16,836 nucleotides of DNA from Phycisphaerae bacterium (GTDB lineage Bacteria; Planctomycetota; Phycisphaerae; Tepidisphaerales; Tepidisphaeraceae): positions 1-16,836 of the forward strand of contig JACMJD010000778.1 in assembly GCA_014380825.1 (NCBI GenBank). The letters are read 5' to 3'. The translations under genes were made by a program, and so were the position numbers. Below, one piece after another: positions 1 through 8,167 of the stretch; positions within the stretch are counted from its first letter, which is position 1, and each line of letters opens with the position of its first letter. The notes under the pieces are model-generated. The model ran no database searches. It was not told where the DNA came from and saw only the letters and a list, made by a program, of their open reading frames with translations.

Positions 1-5
1 CACGG

Positions 6-85
6 GATCCTGCGCCTGGGCTGAATGAGTACATTGGGCTACGCCGCGGGGTAGCGCAGGTACTCCGAAGCGCAGCCGCAGGATC
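6..85. repeat. nested imperfect inverted repeat (long stem-loop), unknown function
   Basis: Three concentric perfect arm pairs are visible: GATCCTGCG at 6-14 with CGCAGGATC at 77-85, GAGTAC at 27-32 with GTACTC at 60-65, and GCTAC at 38-42 with GTAGC at 51-55, around an 8-base GC loop. Together about 20 base pairs lie on one axis, broken by unequal internal loops. The element sits beyond the terminator of the giant minus-strand gene, so it belongs either to the 3' end of a gene left of the window or to a dispersed palindromic repeat. No T-run follows either arm, so a classical terminator is unlikely. The rest of 1-120 shows no recognisable protein: one plus frame is open to about 200 but its product resembles nothing I know and it runs through the terminator. 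Confidence 0.55.
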
Positions 86-130
86 GGTCGGTCTGTTCAA
101 TCTCACTCACTCGAATCATCCGGCGCGCGC

Positions 131-162
131 AAGAAAAACCCCGCGTCGTATGCGACGCGGGG
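131..162 (-). terminator. Rho-independent terminator of the giant surface-protein gene
   Basis: A perfect 10-bp GC stem (CCCCGCGTCG at 139-148, CGACGCGGGG at 153-162) with a 4-base loop is followed, reading the minus strand, by TTTTTCTT (138 down to 131). It lies 27 bases after the stop codon of the minus-strand gene ending at 190, which is the classical arrangement. Confidence 0.9.
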
Positions 163-189
163 CTCTTGTCCTCAAACATGTGATGGAAC

Positions 190-3100
190 TCATCCGATGA
201 CGATATCACCGCTCACCGAGCCATCGATCGTTTGCGTGCCGATGCGCTTGGCGCGGACGGTGGCGCCCTCGTTGACGTTGCCGTGGACGATCAATGTGGC
301 AATCTGATCGGCGGCACGAAGCAATGCACCGCTGAGGATGTTGCCGTTGATCGTCACCGTGCCGATGTCATTGCTGGAAGAGAGACTGGGCGAACCCAGA
401 TCGGTGCCGACCAGGATGCTGTCGATCTTGGTGGCCGCGGAAATTCGACCGAACAGGGCGCGCTTGGTGGTGATCGACCCGATGCGGCCTTCGCCGCCCT
501 GCACGTCGATCTGCGTGCTGCCCTTAATGTTGCCCGCAACCAGTTGTTTCAGCAGGCCGCTGACGCTGACGGTGGTGTTCTGGATATCTTTTCCCGACTG
601 CAGGAGCGAGATCGTTCCGGCCGTCAGGTCCAAGCCGTCGATGTTTTCCGATGTGATCATCTTGCCGATGTTCTCCGCGAAGCTGATTCGCATCGCGGGG
701 CGATCCGTGAGCGGGTCAAGCACGCCGGGACGTCCGAAGATGCGATACGCGGAGAGCGTGTTCAGATCGCGCGAGCCGGTGATCGTCGAATCCTCAATCG
801 TGCCGGCAGTCGAGGTGTCCTTGTTCTTCGGGTTGGTTCCGGTCGTGCCGAGGAACTTGTGCAAGTCGTTGTAACGAGCGAGCTGTCGTCCGCTGAACGG
901 ATCGAACGTGAGCGATTCGCTCTGGCGAACGGTGATGCTGTAGGAGCGCGTGTCGATAATCTTTCCCGTGCCGCGGGCGACCAGGTGATCGACCGTCGCG
1001 CCGCCGTCCACATCCGTTAAGCGGATGCCGTAACCGTCGGTATCGATGCCGCCGAACGTACCGGAACCGTTGAGCAGGAATTCGCTGTCGATGGTCCCGA
1101 ATCCACCCTTGATGCCCACGTTGCCGATGCTGTCGCCGCCGATGAGCGCGCCGATGATTCCACCGTTACCCTCCAGCGTGATGTCGCCGATGTTCGGGAT
1201 GATTGCCGGGAAGAAGAAGCTGGTTGAGCCTGGGAACACGAACGCACGCGGCAATTCCAGCGTGTCGGTCAAGCGGGCGACCATGATGTCGGCATCGATA
1301 ATCGAGCCGTTGATCAACTTGATCTCGCCGATGCCCGCGACGCCGGGCAGGCCGTTGGCGCCAGGAAGGATCGAGTTCTGTGACGCCACGATGTCGCCGC
1401 AGATGTCGGAATTCAACCCTTGGTTACGGATGCTGGCGATAACGCCGCCGGCGTAGAGGCCGGACAGCGCAAACTCGCCCGAGCCGCTTGGGGCGAGCAG
1501 CTCGCCGATGTTCACGTTCAGGATGCTGTTGGTCGTGGAGATCGGTGCGACGATGCCTTCGATGATGCTTGTATCGTCCGCGCCATCGGAGTTGGCCGTC
1601 GCCTCGCCGATCGTCGAGCTGCTGAAGACGTTGCCCAGCGCGCCGCGAGCGCGGATCACCTGGATCGGGCCCGCGACGTTGATCAGCGTCCGCTGTCCCT
1701 TGAACGGGAAGACGTCGCGAACCACATCCACGCCTTCGATCTTGGCCCCCGTCTTCGACATCGCCACGCCAAGGTTATTGCCCTGGATCACACCGGCAGA
1801 CTGGGCGGTGATGTTGACGATCTCGCCGCTGGTGCGGTTGTTGAGCGAGTTGATGTTCGTGCCGTCGACGGAGAACACGCTGATCGGCGCGCGGCCCTTC
1901 ATCTCCAGCGTGGACAACTGCGACGTTGTGCTGGTGGTGACGAAGTCGCGGGCGCTGATGGGGTTGCCGTTCACATCAAGGCTCTGCGTGATGAAGGTAA
2001 CGGGCGAACCGGTGTTGTTGATGGCGATCACGCCGATCTCGGCGCCACCGCTTTTGACGTTACCAGTATCGATAAGAATGCCTGACGCCTGCTCCACGCC
2101 ATTCACCGTTCTCACCGCGTTGATCGCGACGAAAGTGAGAACAGAACCGCCCTTGTCGCGAATGCCGTACGTTTGCACGGTAAGCCCGACCTCATTGAAG
2201 TCGTCTTGACCGTTCGGGATGATCGGCGTGGGGGTGAGCTTGACTGAGGTGCCCGAGTCATCGGTATACCGGAACGGCACGCCCGGCGAGATGCGCGTGA
2301 AGTCGAGCGATCCACCGCCAAAGAATCGATCGCGGAAGGTCGCGCCTTGCGAGCGGATGTACTTGACGTTGCCGCCGGTGCCAGTGGTGATTGCCGGGCC
2401 ACCGGCCTCGAGCGTGCCCAGGCTGGTGCGGGCATCGATCAGGTCGACGAACCCGTCGTTTCCGATGTTGTCCGCATTCGCCGCGATGCGCGGGGCGAAG
2501 TTGACCGTGCTGATCAGATCTGCGCGAACGGTCCCGATCCCGCGATCGGCCAGCAGGTTGCCGGCGAAGATCGCGCCGGCGTCGACCAACTGATAGTCAA
2601 AGCCGATGGAGTTGGCCGTGTTGAACGTGCCGGCGAACGGCGTGACGAAGCTGAGGTTGACCGCCAGCACCTGCGTGGCGTTGTCCGTTCCGCGGGCGCG
2701 GAGCAGTCCGACCGTGCCTTTCGGCACGCGCAGGTCGGGAGCGAACACGGGCTCGTTGTTTCGAAGGATGCCGATCGAGTCGGATTCGATCGCGCGCAGA
2801 TTGCCGCGCGTCACGGTGTACGGCATCGCGCCAGAGAAGATGGTGCCTCCGACGCTGCCACCACCGCCTCCACCTCCGCCGCCGGTGCCGGTTGTGACCA
2901 GCGCGCCCAGGTCGCCGTTTGCAACCGTGAAGCTCGCGAATGATCCGGCGAAGAAGTCGTCGGGGTTCAGAAAGTCAGTCGTTCCGATATTGCTGCTGGC
3001 GACAATCCCGCCCAGCGTAACGTCTGCGACGCGATCGATCGTCAACACGTACGGGTTCGGCCCGCCGATGCTGCTGACCGATTCGCCGCCGTCGAGCACA

Positions 3101-4653
3101 CCGTTGAAATTGATATCGCCGGAGTTCGCAATCGCGAACTTGTAGACGCCCGGGCGATCAGCGGTGAATCGGAACGGAGCGCCTGTCGTCGTTTCAAGAT
3201 CGTTGTTGCTGTAATCGGACGCGATGATTCGGCCGTCCGGATCATAGACGCCGACATTGGCCAACAAGCCCGTCAGTTGGATCTGAACATTCTGGCCGGC
3301 GAGCAGGCCCATGGCGTAGTAATCGACGTCATCGTCGACGTCGTCGTTTCCGTTCAAGCCGCCGGAGACTTCCGCCAGGACTCGGCCGCCGAAGGTCGAG
3401 CTGCGCGCCGTGCCGATGTATTGCGCGGTGGCAAGCGTGTCGTTGTTGAAGATCGGGTTATCGCCCAGGCTGGGCGCAGCCTGGCGCGGATCGGAGGAGA
3501 ACTCGTCGCCTTCGAAGAAACTTTGACTGTTCTCGCGCGGAGTACCGCGCACTTCGACCTCCGGGATCGCCGTGCCGGGACCGATGAAGTTCGGATCCGC
3601 GGTGACTGTGGCTTCGCCGAGGAACGAATCCTTCGTCATCACCTGCCCGAGCCGGCCGCGCACGCGCAGATCGAACCCGGTCTTGAAATCGACTTTTTCC
3701 AGATCGCTGTCATCGATCGCGTCGGTGCCGATCGAGCCGATCGTGACGAGGTTGCGCAGGTCGCCGCCCACCTCGAAGTTACGGGGAACGGTCGGCGCGC
3801 TCAGGTAATCGATGCCGCGGGCATCGCCGGTCCAGATCTGGCCGGCATAGAACAGGTTGCATGATCCGGTGATGTTCACGCGCCCGATGATCGTTCCGCC
3901 CAGCAGAATCTGACCGACATCCACGCCCGGCGCGGTGGACAGGCCCGCATCGAGCTTGCCCTTGGGCGTGCGCGGGCGCACGCCGAAATTTTTCTTGAGC
4001 GGCTGGCTTATGATCGCGATATCTTCCTCTTCGGTGATCGCGTCGATCGTGTCGCCCGTGCGGGCGCCAAAGAGCACGGCGCCGCTGGCGCTGGCGGGGG
4101 TCACGGTGTCGTCGTCGCCGGTGTCGGCGTTGACGATATTGAAGCTGCCGGCAGCGCCGCCGAACGGCATCATCGGACGATCGGGATTGCCGCCACCGGT
4201 GGTCTGCGCCGGGACCTGTGCGATCGAGATCGACGAGTTTATGTCCGCCTGCGCGATGTAAATCGAATAGAGATATGCGCCCGGTAGGAAAGTGTTAGGC
4301 GCCGCCAACGGATTCTGCTGCATTGGCTTGACCATGTCCGTCAGGATGTTGCTCGTCTCGCTGAGCGGCAAATCATTATCGGTGGCGGCCACCCATAGTC
4401 CGATCAGCTCCACCGTGATGTTGCCCCGCAACGAGACGCGAATCGTGTTCTGATCGCCGTCGAGGAATTCCTCGAAGCTGGACTGTCCGTCGCCGGGACC
4501 GACCATCGTTGTGAGCAACTGACGTTTCTCCAGCGATTCGATCGGAGCGCAATGGCGCACGGCGGCGTGCAGCGATCGCTTGGCGAGCGCTCGCGCTTTG
4601 CGCGACACGTTTGATCGGAGAGCGGACGAAAAGGAGGGGCGTCGGAAGAACAT
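190..4653 (-). CDS. giant secreted planctomycete-type surface protein (beta-helix-like, PPC-like domain)
   Basis: A protein of 1487 residues, most likely exported and attached to or shed from the cell surface; its substrate or partner is unknown. Residues 1-50 are very basic (many R/K, S, A) and contain LEKRQLL at 41-47, the 'LExRxLL' signature of planctomycete extracellular proteins. Residues about 395-545 resemble a bacterial pre-peptidase C-terminal (PPC) domain, with an acidic DDVDDDVDYY stretch, 'VGVYDPDG' and a 'GVYKFAI' strand, plus a calcium-loop-like DINFNGVLDGGE. A run of nine glycines lies near residue 593. The rest is rich in short I/V/G/N strands such as 'IGTVTINGNI', typical of right-handed beta-helices. 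No sortase, PEP-CTERM or transmembrane anchor is seen at the C-terminus. The start was moved from GTG 4668 to ATG 4653 because GGAGG (4666-4662) lies 8 bases before that ATG, and the GTG codon itself overlaps this ribosome site. Domain naming is from memory of the families. Confidence 0.85.
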   Translation of the reverse strand: MFFRRPSFSSALRSNVSRKARALAKRSLHAAVRHCAPIESLEKRQLLTTMVGPGDGQSSFEEFLDGDQNTIRVSLRGNITVELIGLWVAATDNDLPLSETSNILTDMVKPMQQNPLAAPNTFLPGAYLYSIYIAQADINSSISIAQVPAQTTGGGNPDRPMMPFGGAAGSFNIVNADTGDDDTVTPASASGAVLFGARTGDTIDAITEEEDIAIISQPLKKNFGVRPRTPKGKLDAGLSTAPGVDVGQILLGGTIIGRVNITGSCNLFYAGQIWTGDARGIDYLSAPTVPRNFEVGGDLRNLVTIGSIGTDAIDDSDLEKVDFKTGFDLRVRGRLGQVMTKDSFLGEATVTADPNFIGPGTAIPEVEVRGTPRENSQSFFEGDEFSSDPRQAAPSLGDNPIFNNDTLATAQYIGTARSSTFGGRVLAEVSGGLNGNDDVDDDVDYYAMGLLAGQNVQIQLTGLLANVGVYDPDGRIIASDYSNNDLETTTGAPFRFTADRPGVYKFAIANSGDINFNGVLDGGESVSSIGGPNPYVLTIDRVADVTLGGIVASSNIGTTDFLNPDDFFAGSFASFTVANGDLGALVTTGTGGGGGGGGGSVGGTIFSGAMPYTVTRGNLRAIESDSIGILRNNEPVFAPDLRVPKGTVGLLRARGTDNATQVLAVNLSFVTPFAGTFNTANSIGFDYQLVDAGAIFAGNLLADRGIGTVRADLISTVNFAPRIAANADNIGNDGFVDLIDARTSLGTLEAGGPAITTGTGGNVKYIRSQGATFRDRFFGGGSLDFTRISPGVPFRYTDDSGTSVKLTPTPIIPNGQDDFNEVGLTVQTYGIRDKGGSVLTFVAINAVRTVNGVEQASGILIDTGNVKSGGAEIGVIAINNTGSPVTFITQSLDVNGNPISARDFVTTSTTSQLSTLEMKGRAPISVFSVDGTNINSLNNRTSGEIVNITAQSAGVIQGNNLGVAMSKTGAKIEGVDVVRDVFPFKGQRTLINVAGPIQVIRARGALGNVFSSSTIGEATANSDGADDTSIIEGIVAPISTTNSILNVNIGELLAPSGSGEFALSGLYAGGVIASIRNQGLNSDICGDIVASQNSILPGANGLPGVAGIGEIKLINGSIIDADIMVARLTDTLELPRAFVFPGSTSFFFPAIIPNIGDITLEGNGGIIGALIGGDSIGNVGIKGGFGTIDSEFLLNGSGTFGGIDTDGYGIRLTDVDGGATVDHLVARGTGKIIDTRSYSITVRQSESLTFDPFSGRQLARYNDLHKFLGTTGTNPKNKDTSTAGTIEDSTITGSRDLNTLSAYRIFGRPGVLDPLTDRPAMRISFAENIGKMITSENIDGLDLTAGTISLLQSGKDIQNTTVSVSGLLKQLVAGNIKGSTQIDVQGGEGRIGSITTKRALFGRISAATKIDSILVGTDLGSPSLSSSNDIGTVTINGNILSGALLRAADQIATLIVHGNVNEGATVRAKRIGTQTIDGSVSGDIVIG

Positions 4654-4661
4654 ATTTGGAA

Positions 4662-4666
4662 CCTCC
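4662..4666 (-). promoter_or_regulatory. Shine-Dalgarno site deciding the start of the giant surface protein
   Basis: GGAGG on the minus strand is 8 bases upstream of ATG 4653-4651. The in-frame GTG at 4668-4666 overlaps this site and has no comparable sequence before it, so translation should begin at 4653. Confidence 0.8.
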
Positions 4667-4786
4667 ACAGATCAAACCTCGCCCGAACCAACGGCAGCAG
4701 CGGCGTCGGATGGGGAGGAAGACTGAATCAAATTTAGAGGGCGGGACACGGAATCCACGATCGTAAGTCCTCGGGCCGTGCGCAAA

Positions 4787-4814
4787 CCAAAGATCAACAC
4801 GCGCCAAAGATCAA
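4787..4814. repeat. 11-bp direct repeat in the giant gene's leader
   Basis: CCAAAGATCAA occurs perfectly at 4787-4797 and 4804-4814, 17 bases start to start. It lies between the proposed promoter and the giant gene's start, followed by a 12-bp perfect palindrome TGTGCGCGCACA at 4825-4836. These could be protein- or RNA-level regulatory sites, or chance. The surrounding region 4669-5099 holds no credible gene: the open frames there give basic, unrecognisable products. Confidence 0.35.
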
Positions 4815-4891
4815 TACCCGAAGGTGTGCGCGCACAGGATCGAAAGTCGGCTCACCCCAGACTAAAAAACGCGAATCATGGTCTCCGGACG

Positions 4892-4950
4892 CGTCGGTGC
4901 CACGTCTATGTTGCTAGGCTCCGTCTCAAGGTGTCCAGTCTGCACCGACG
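4892..4950. repeat. 9-bp inverted repeat with 41-base loop in the giant gene's leader
   Basis: CGTCGGTGC at 4892-4900 and GCACCGACG at 4942-4950 are perfect inverted repeats. In a transcript from the promoter at 4983-5012 they could form a long-loop hairpin in the 5' leader. No known riboswitch signature is recognised. Confidence 0.4.
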
Positions 4951-4982
4951 GCATGTCCACCCTTTGGCGGACTGCGGGGCAA

Positions 4983-5012
4983 AGTGTACCGGTTTGCGAG
5001 TTGCACTGTCAA
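4983..5012 (-). promoter_or_regulatory. sigma-70-like promoter for the giant surface-protein gene
   Basis: On the minus strand a perfect -35 TTGACA (5012-5007) is separated by 18 bases from TACACT (4988-4983), four of six matches to the -10 consensus. It points toward the giant gene and would give a leader of about 320 bases. Position downstream of the stop of the gene at 5100 fits an independent transcription unit. The -10 is imperfect, so this is a prediction only. Confidence 0.5.
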
Positions 5013-5099
5013 TCAGATACCGGCCGCCCGACAAGGAAACACCGACCGGTCACAGGCGACTGATCCGCACGATTTGATCAATCTCGCTTCGGAGACAGG

Positions 5100-5594
5100 T
5101 TAGACCTCAGCCGAATCCAGCACTTCATCGATAATCGGATGCATCCTGACGAATTCCGCCAGTAATCGCTCGACGTCCTGCTTCACGGTCGCCGTCGCCG
5201 GAATCCAACCCTGCATCCACGTTAGTGGCCCGTAATCCACGCGCGCGTTGGGCCAAGCTGCTTTCACCTTCCCAAACCGCGCGCGGAAAGTCGCTGCCAA
5301 GTCGGTGCTCCTGCGAATCTGATAGCCCTTAAGCTCCCGCAGTTTGAGCGCGTGAATGTTGTATGAGATTCGACCTGAACGATCGAATTTCTCATCCACC
5401 CACACCGAAAAGAAAATCCCCGATGTGTTCGGAACGACGTTCATTTGGTCGTTCGTCCAGTTCGCCTTCTGAAGTTTGATGACGGCCGACCCCTTGTACG
5501 CCCCGACTTTGCAGACGAGCTGATGATCGGCCAAGAGTTTCTTACCCAGGTCGCGCTGGATCTTTCGGAAGGTGGCGAGCGATTGCTTGATCAT
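5100..5594 (-). CDS. uncharacterised protein, weakly DUF4304-like
   Basis: A soluble protein of 164 residues with no signal peptide or membrane segment. I do not recognise it with certainty. The order of an N-terminal amphipathic helix (IKQSLATFRKIQRDLGKKLL), a 'VIKLQKANW' strand, a 'GIFFSVWVDEKF' strand and a C-terminal helical tail recalls the DUF4304 family, whose role is unknown; this is a resemblance, not an assignment. The ATG at 5594 lies only 6 bases after the TGA of the TPR gene (5601), so the two are almost certainly one transcript. No strong ribosome site precedes it, consistent with translational coupling. Codon use looks less GC-rich than in neighbouring metabolic genes. No terminator hairpin is visible after the stop. 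Confidence 0.75.
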   Translation of the reverse strand: MIKQSLATFRKIQRDLGKKLLADHQLVCKVGAYKGSAVIKLQKANWTNDQMNVVPNTSGIFFSVWVDEKFDRSGRISYNIHALKLRELKGYQIRRSTDLAATFRARFGKVKAAWPNARVDYGPLTWMQGWIPATATVKQDVERLLAEFVRMHPIIDEVLDSAEV

Positions 5595-5600
5595 GCAAAG

Positions 5601-6464
5601 TCAACTCATCGCGTTGGCCCGCAGTCGCGTCAATCGTTCCGGCTCGTCGCGCTTCAGCCATTCATCGGGACTGAGCAACTCGTACGCCTCGGCGAAGTAA
5701 GGTCTGGCTTCATTCACTTTGCCTTGGGCCAGCAGACATTCGGCGATTTCTTCGCAGACGTAGCCGTCGGGTTCGTTTTTAACTTCGGCGTCGTCGTGCA
5801 GCGCTCGTTGGATCGAGAGTGCGCGATCGAGATCGCCCAACGCACGCAGCGTTTTGCCGACCGAATAGTGCGCGATCCGCAGCGGCTTCGGGCGCTTGGC
5901 GTCTTCGTAGAACGTCACCGTTTTCTTGAAGATCTCCAAGGCCTCGGCGTATCGCTGCTGGCCGTAATGGATCCAGCCGATGTTGTTGTAGAGCGATCCG
6001 AGCCAGCCGCGCGCGCGATCGTCCTTGCTCGCCTCGGCCAGCTGCATCGCTTTGAAATTCCAGGCGAGCTGTTTCGCCGGATCAGGCTCGGCGATCGCCA
6101 GCATGTGGATCGCATCGACGGCGTAGAAATCCAACCCATGTTCGATAGCAGCGTTCATCGCATCCATGAACAGCGGCATCGCCCGCTCGCGCTGCTTTGA
6201 TGAATTGAAAGCCCGGCCTCGCTCGAGCAGATATTGAACACGGACGAGATGCTCGTCCGGCCGCATGCGCCGCTCGACGTCATCCAGCGTGGCGTGGGCG
6301 TCATCGAACTTCTGCTGCAAGCCTTGCGTGCGCGCGATTTGGGTCAGAAGCTCCAACTCTTGCGATGTGTCGCCAGCGGATTTGAACTCGACGAGTCGCT
6401 GGCGGAAAGCCTGTTCCGTGCCGGCGGGGTCGTTGAAGTTCCACAATTTGTCGAAGTCGGCCAT
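5601..6464 (-). CDS. TPR-repeat protein
   Basis: A cytoplasmic, all-helical protein of 287 residues from ATG 6464. The clearest tetratricopeptide repeat is 'LYNNIGWIHYGQQRYAEALEIFKKTVTFYE' in two halves near residues 159-188, with the usual W/L, G, Y, A, A, F spacing. Degenerate repeats lie before (LERGRAFNSSKQRERAMPLF) and after (VGKTLRALGDLDRALSI; IAECLLAQGKVNEARPYF). TPR arrays bind other proteins; no catalytic domain is present. The frame can be extended to a TTG at 6488, but the ATG giving MADFDKLW is more natural; neither start has a clear ribosome site. It is first in an operon with the unknown gene at 5100-5594 and divergent from the exporter gene at 6538. Partner and pathway are unknown. 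Confidence 0.85.
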   Translation of the reverse strand: MADFDKLWNFNDPAGTEQAFRQRLVEFKSAGDTSQELELLTQIARTQGLQQKFDDAHATLDDVERRMRPDEHLVRVQYLLERGRAFNSSKQRERAMPLFMDAMNAAIEHGLDFYAVDAIHMLAIAEPDPAKQLAWNFKAMQLAEASKDDRARGWLGSLYNNIGWIHYGQQRYAEALEIFKKTVTFYEDAKRPKPLRIAHYSVGKTLRALGDLDRALSIQRALHDDAEVKNEPDGYVCEEIAECLLAQGKVNEARPYFAEAYELLSPDEWLKRDEPERLTRLRANAMS

Positions 6465-6471
6465 GTTCACA

Positions 6472-6488
6472 TTGTGCAATATGCGCAA
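6472..6488. promoter_or_regulatory. imperfect palindrome in the divergent TPR/exporter promoter region
   Basis: TTGTGCA ATA TGCGCAA is a 17-base palindrome with six of seven pairs matching, in the 73-base gap between the TPR start (6464) and the exporter start (6538). Exporters of this type are often controlled by repressors binding such sites, but no regulator gene is adjacent. The evidence is position plus symmetry only. Confidence 0.3.
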
Positions 6489-6537
6489 TAGTCGGTACAG
6501 TTGCTCGGATTGATCGGCGTGCGCTTTACCCGTCGCG

Positions 6538-8112
6538 ATGGCGTCCCTACGCTCTGCGAGCGTGCGTAACGATCAGGCCACCGCCCTGTCTCCAATTTCC
6601 GCCGAACCGATCGACAAACATCAGCGCCGCTACATCACCGCCGCGCTGATGCTGGTGATGGTGCTGGCTTCGATGGAGATGACCGTCACCAGCACCGCCA
6701 TGCCCACAATCATCGGGGACCTGCACGGGCTGGAACATTACTCCTGGGTCGCATCGATCTACCTGCTGGCGATGACCGTCACGATGCCGCTTTATGGTCG
6801 CCTGGCCGATGCGCTGGGCCGCAAGCGCGTGATCGTGTTTTCGATCGTGCTGTTCCTGGTGGCCTCAGTGCTTTGTTCGTTCGCACAGACGATGATGCAG
6901 CTTGTGGTCTATCGTGGCATCCAAGGTCTGGCCGCCGGTGGGATCATGCCGATCGTGCTGACGATCCTGGGCGATATTTTCACGCTCCAGGAGCGCGCGC
7001 GAATTCAAGGATTGTTCAGCTCGATCTGGGGAACCGCAGCGCTGGCCGGCCCGGCGCTGGGGGCGTTTCTGGTCCATCATTTAGGGTGGCGATCGATCTT
7101 CTTCGTCAACCTCCCGTTCGGCCTGCTGGGGCTGGGCATGTTGATGTGGGCGTATCACGATCGCGAGAAACCGCATTCGACCGACTTGGATCTGCCGGGC
7201 GTGACGACGCTGGCGATCGGATGTCTCGCCGCGCTGTTGCTCGTATCGCGCCTCGGTCCGGGCGGATGGGGCTGGCCGATGAGCATCGCGCTGCTTGCCG
7301 TGTCGATCATGTCGCTGACGTATTTCGTGTGGCACGAACGACGCGCGAAGAATCCGGTGATCCCCGCGGAATTCCTGCGACATCGCGCGATCGGCCCGGC
7401 CATCGCCGCGACGTTTATCTTCGGCATCAGCTTCCTCAGCCTCGACACCTACGTGCCGCTGTACGTGCAAGGCGGACTCGGTGGCGGCGCCGCGGCTGCG
7501 GCGGGCGTGGTCACACCCATCATGCTCACCTGGGCGCTGAGCGGACTGGTAGCCGCCCCGCTAGTGGTGCGCTGGGGATTTCGAAAAACCGCGCTGTTAG
7601 GAACAGCGTTGATCGCGATCGGCTTCATCGGCCTGTTTATCGGCGCCATCTTCCACGCCCCGCAATGGTTGCTGACGATCATCCTGCTGCTCACCGGCGC
7701 CGGCTTCGGCCCCGCGAGCATGAGCTACATTCTCGCCGCACAGGATGCCGTAACCTGGCAACAACGCGGCGGCGTGACCGGCACGATCAGCTTTTTCCGA
7801 TCGATCGGCGGCTCACTGGGCGTCGGCCTGATGGGCGCACTGTTCAACATTCTGGCCGCGCGCGATCTGGAAACATTCCGCGCCGCCGGCATCTCGCCAT
7901 CCGAGCTGCTCGATCCGCGCAAGCTCGAAGCACTCTCGCCGCAGAACCTGGCCAGCGTGCAGCACACGATCGCCGCGAGTTCGACCTGGGTCTTCGGCGC
8001 GATGGTGATCGTCGCGCTGATCGGCATCGTCGTGACCACGTTGATGCCGAGCAAAAGCAAGCCGGATCACGAGATCAAGAGTTCCGAAAGCCTCGAAGCA
8101 ATGGCGGTGTAA
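6538..8112 (+). CDS. MFS multidrug exporter, DHA2 (EmrB/QacA-like, 14 TM) family
   Basis: An inner-membrane proton-coupled exporter of 524 residues, in the size range of 14-helix DHA2 transporters. The first helix starts near residue 32 and ends in MEMTVTSTAMPTI (46-58), the usual DHA2 motif with Glu replacing the common Asp. MFS motif A is GRLADALGRKRV at 87-98, and antiporter motif C is GTAALAGPALGA at 165-176, followed by HHLGWRSIFFVNLPFG. The remaining hydrophobic segments run to about residue 510 and end in a short polar tail (KSKPDHEIKSSE). The substrate cannot be read from the sequence; drug or toxic-metabolite efflux is the family default. No membrane-fusion partner is adjacent. The ATG at 6538 has no Shine-Dalgarno sequence. 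It is divergent from the TPR gene, and I see no terminator after the stop. Confidence 0.93.
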   Translation: MASLRSASVRNDQATALSPISAEPIDKHQRRYITAALMLVMVLASMEMTVTSTAMPTIIGDLHGLEHYSWVASIYLLAMTVTMPLYGRLADALGRKRVIVFSIVLFLVASVLCSFAQTMMQLVVYRGIQGLAAGGIMPIVLTILGDIFTLQERARIQGLFSSIWGTAALAGPALGAFLVHHLGWRSIFFVNLPFGLLGLGMLMWAYHDREKPHSTDLDLPGVTTLAIGCLAALLLVSRLGPGGWGWPMSIALLAVSIMSLTYFVWHERRAKNPVIPAEFLRHRAIGPAIAATFIFGISFLSLDTYVPLYVQGGLGGGAAAAAGVVTPIMLTWALSGLVAAPLVVRWGFRKTALLGTALIAIGFIGLFIGAIFHAPQWLLTIILLLTGAGFGPASMSYILAAQDAVTWQQRGGVTGTISFFRSIGGSLGVGLMGALFNILAARDLETFRAAGISPSELLDPRKLEALSPQNLASVQHTIAASSTWVFGAMVIVALIGIVVTTLMPSKSKPDHEIKSSESLEAMAV

Positions 8113-8167
8113 CCGTGGCCAGTTGCACGCTCTGATTCAACCAATTTTTCCCGGCGCAGACTAAGAT

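Noticed and set aside
6..85. Integron attC site
   Set aside because: The palindrome has no RYYYAAC/GTTRRRY core boxes and no cassette or integrase is visible.
232..4261. Many long plus-strand frames opposite the giant gene (for example 232-1020, 1420-2085, 3277-3864)
   Set aside because: They are antisense shadows of the GC-rich repetitive coding sequence; products are Arg/Ala/Asp-rich without recognisable domains, and the minus-strand frame is intact with its own SD and terminator.
4778..5077. 99-residue plus-strand frame in the giant gene's leader region
   Set aside because: Basic, low-information product, no ribosome site, and it overlaps a promoter and repeats serving the minus-strand gene.
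6873..8135. 420-residue plus-strand frame overlapping the exporter gene
   Set aside because: Arg/His-rich +2 shadow of the MFS gene, which has clear motifs and membrane segments in its own frame.
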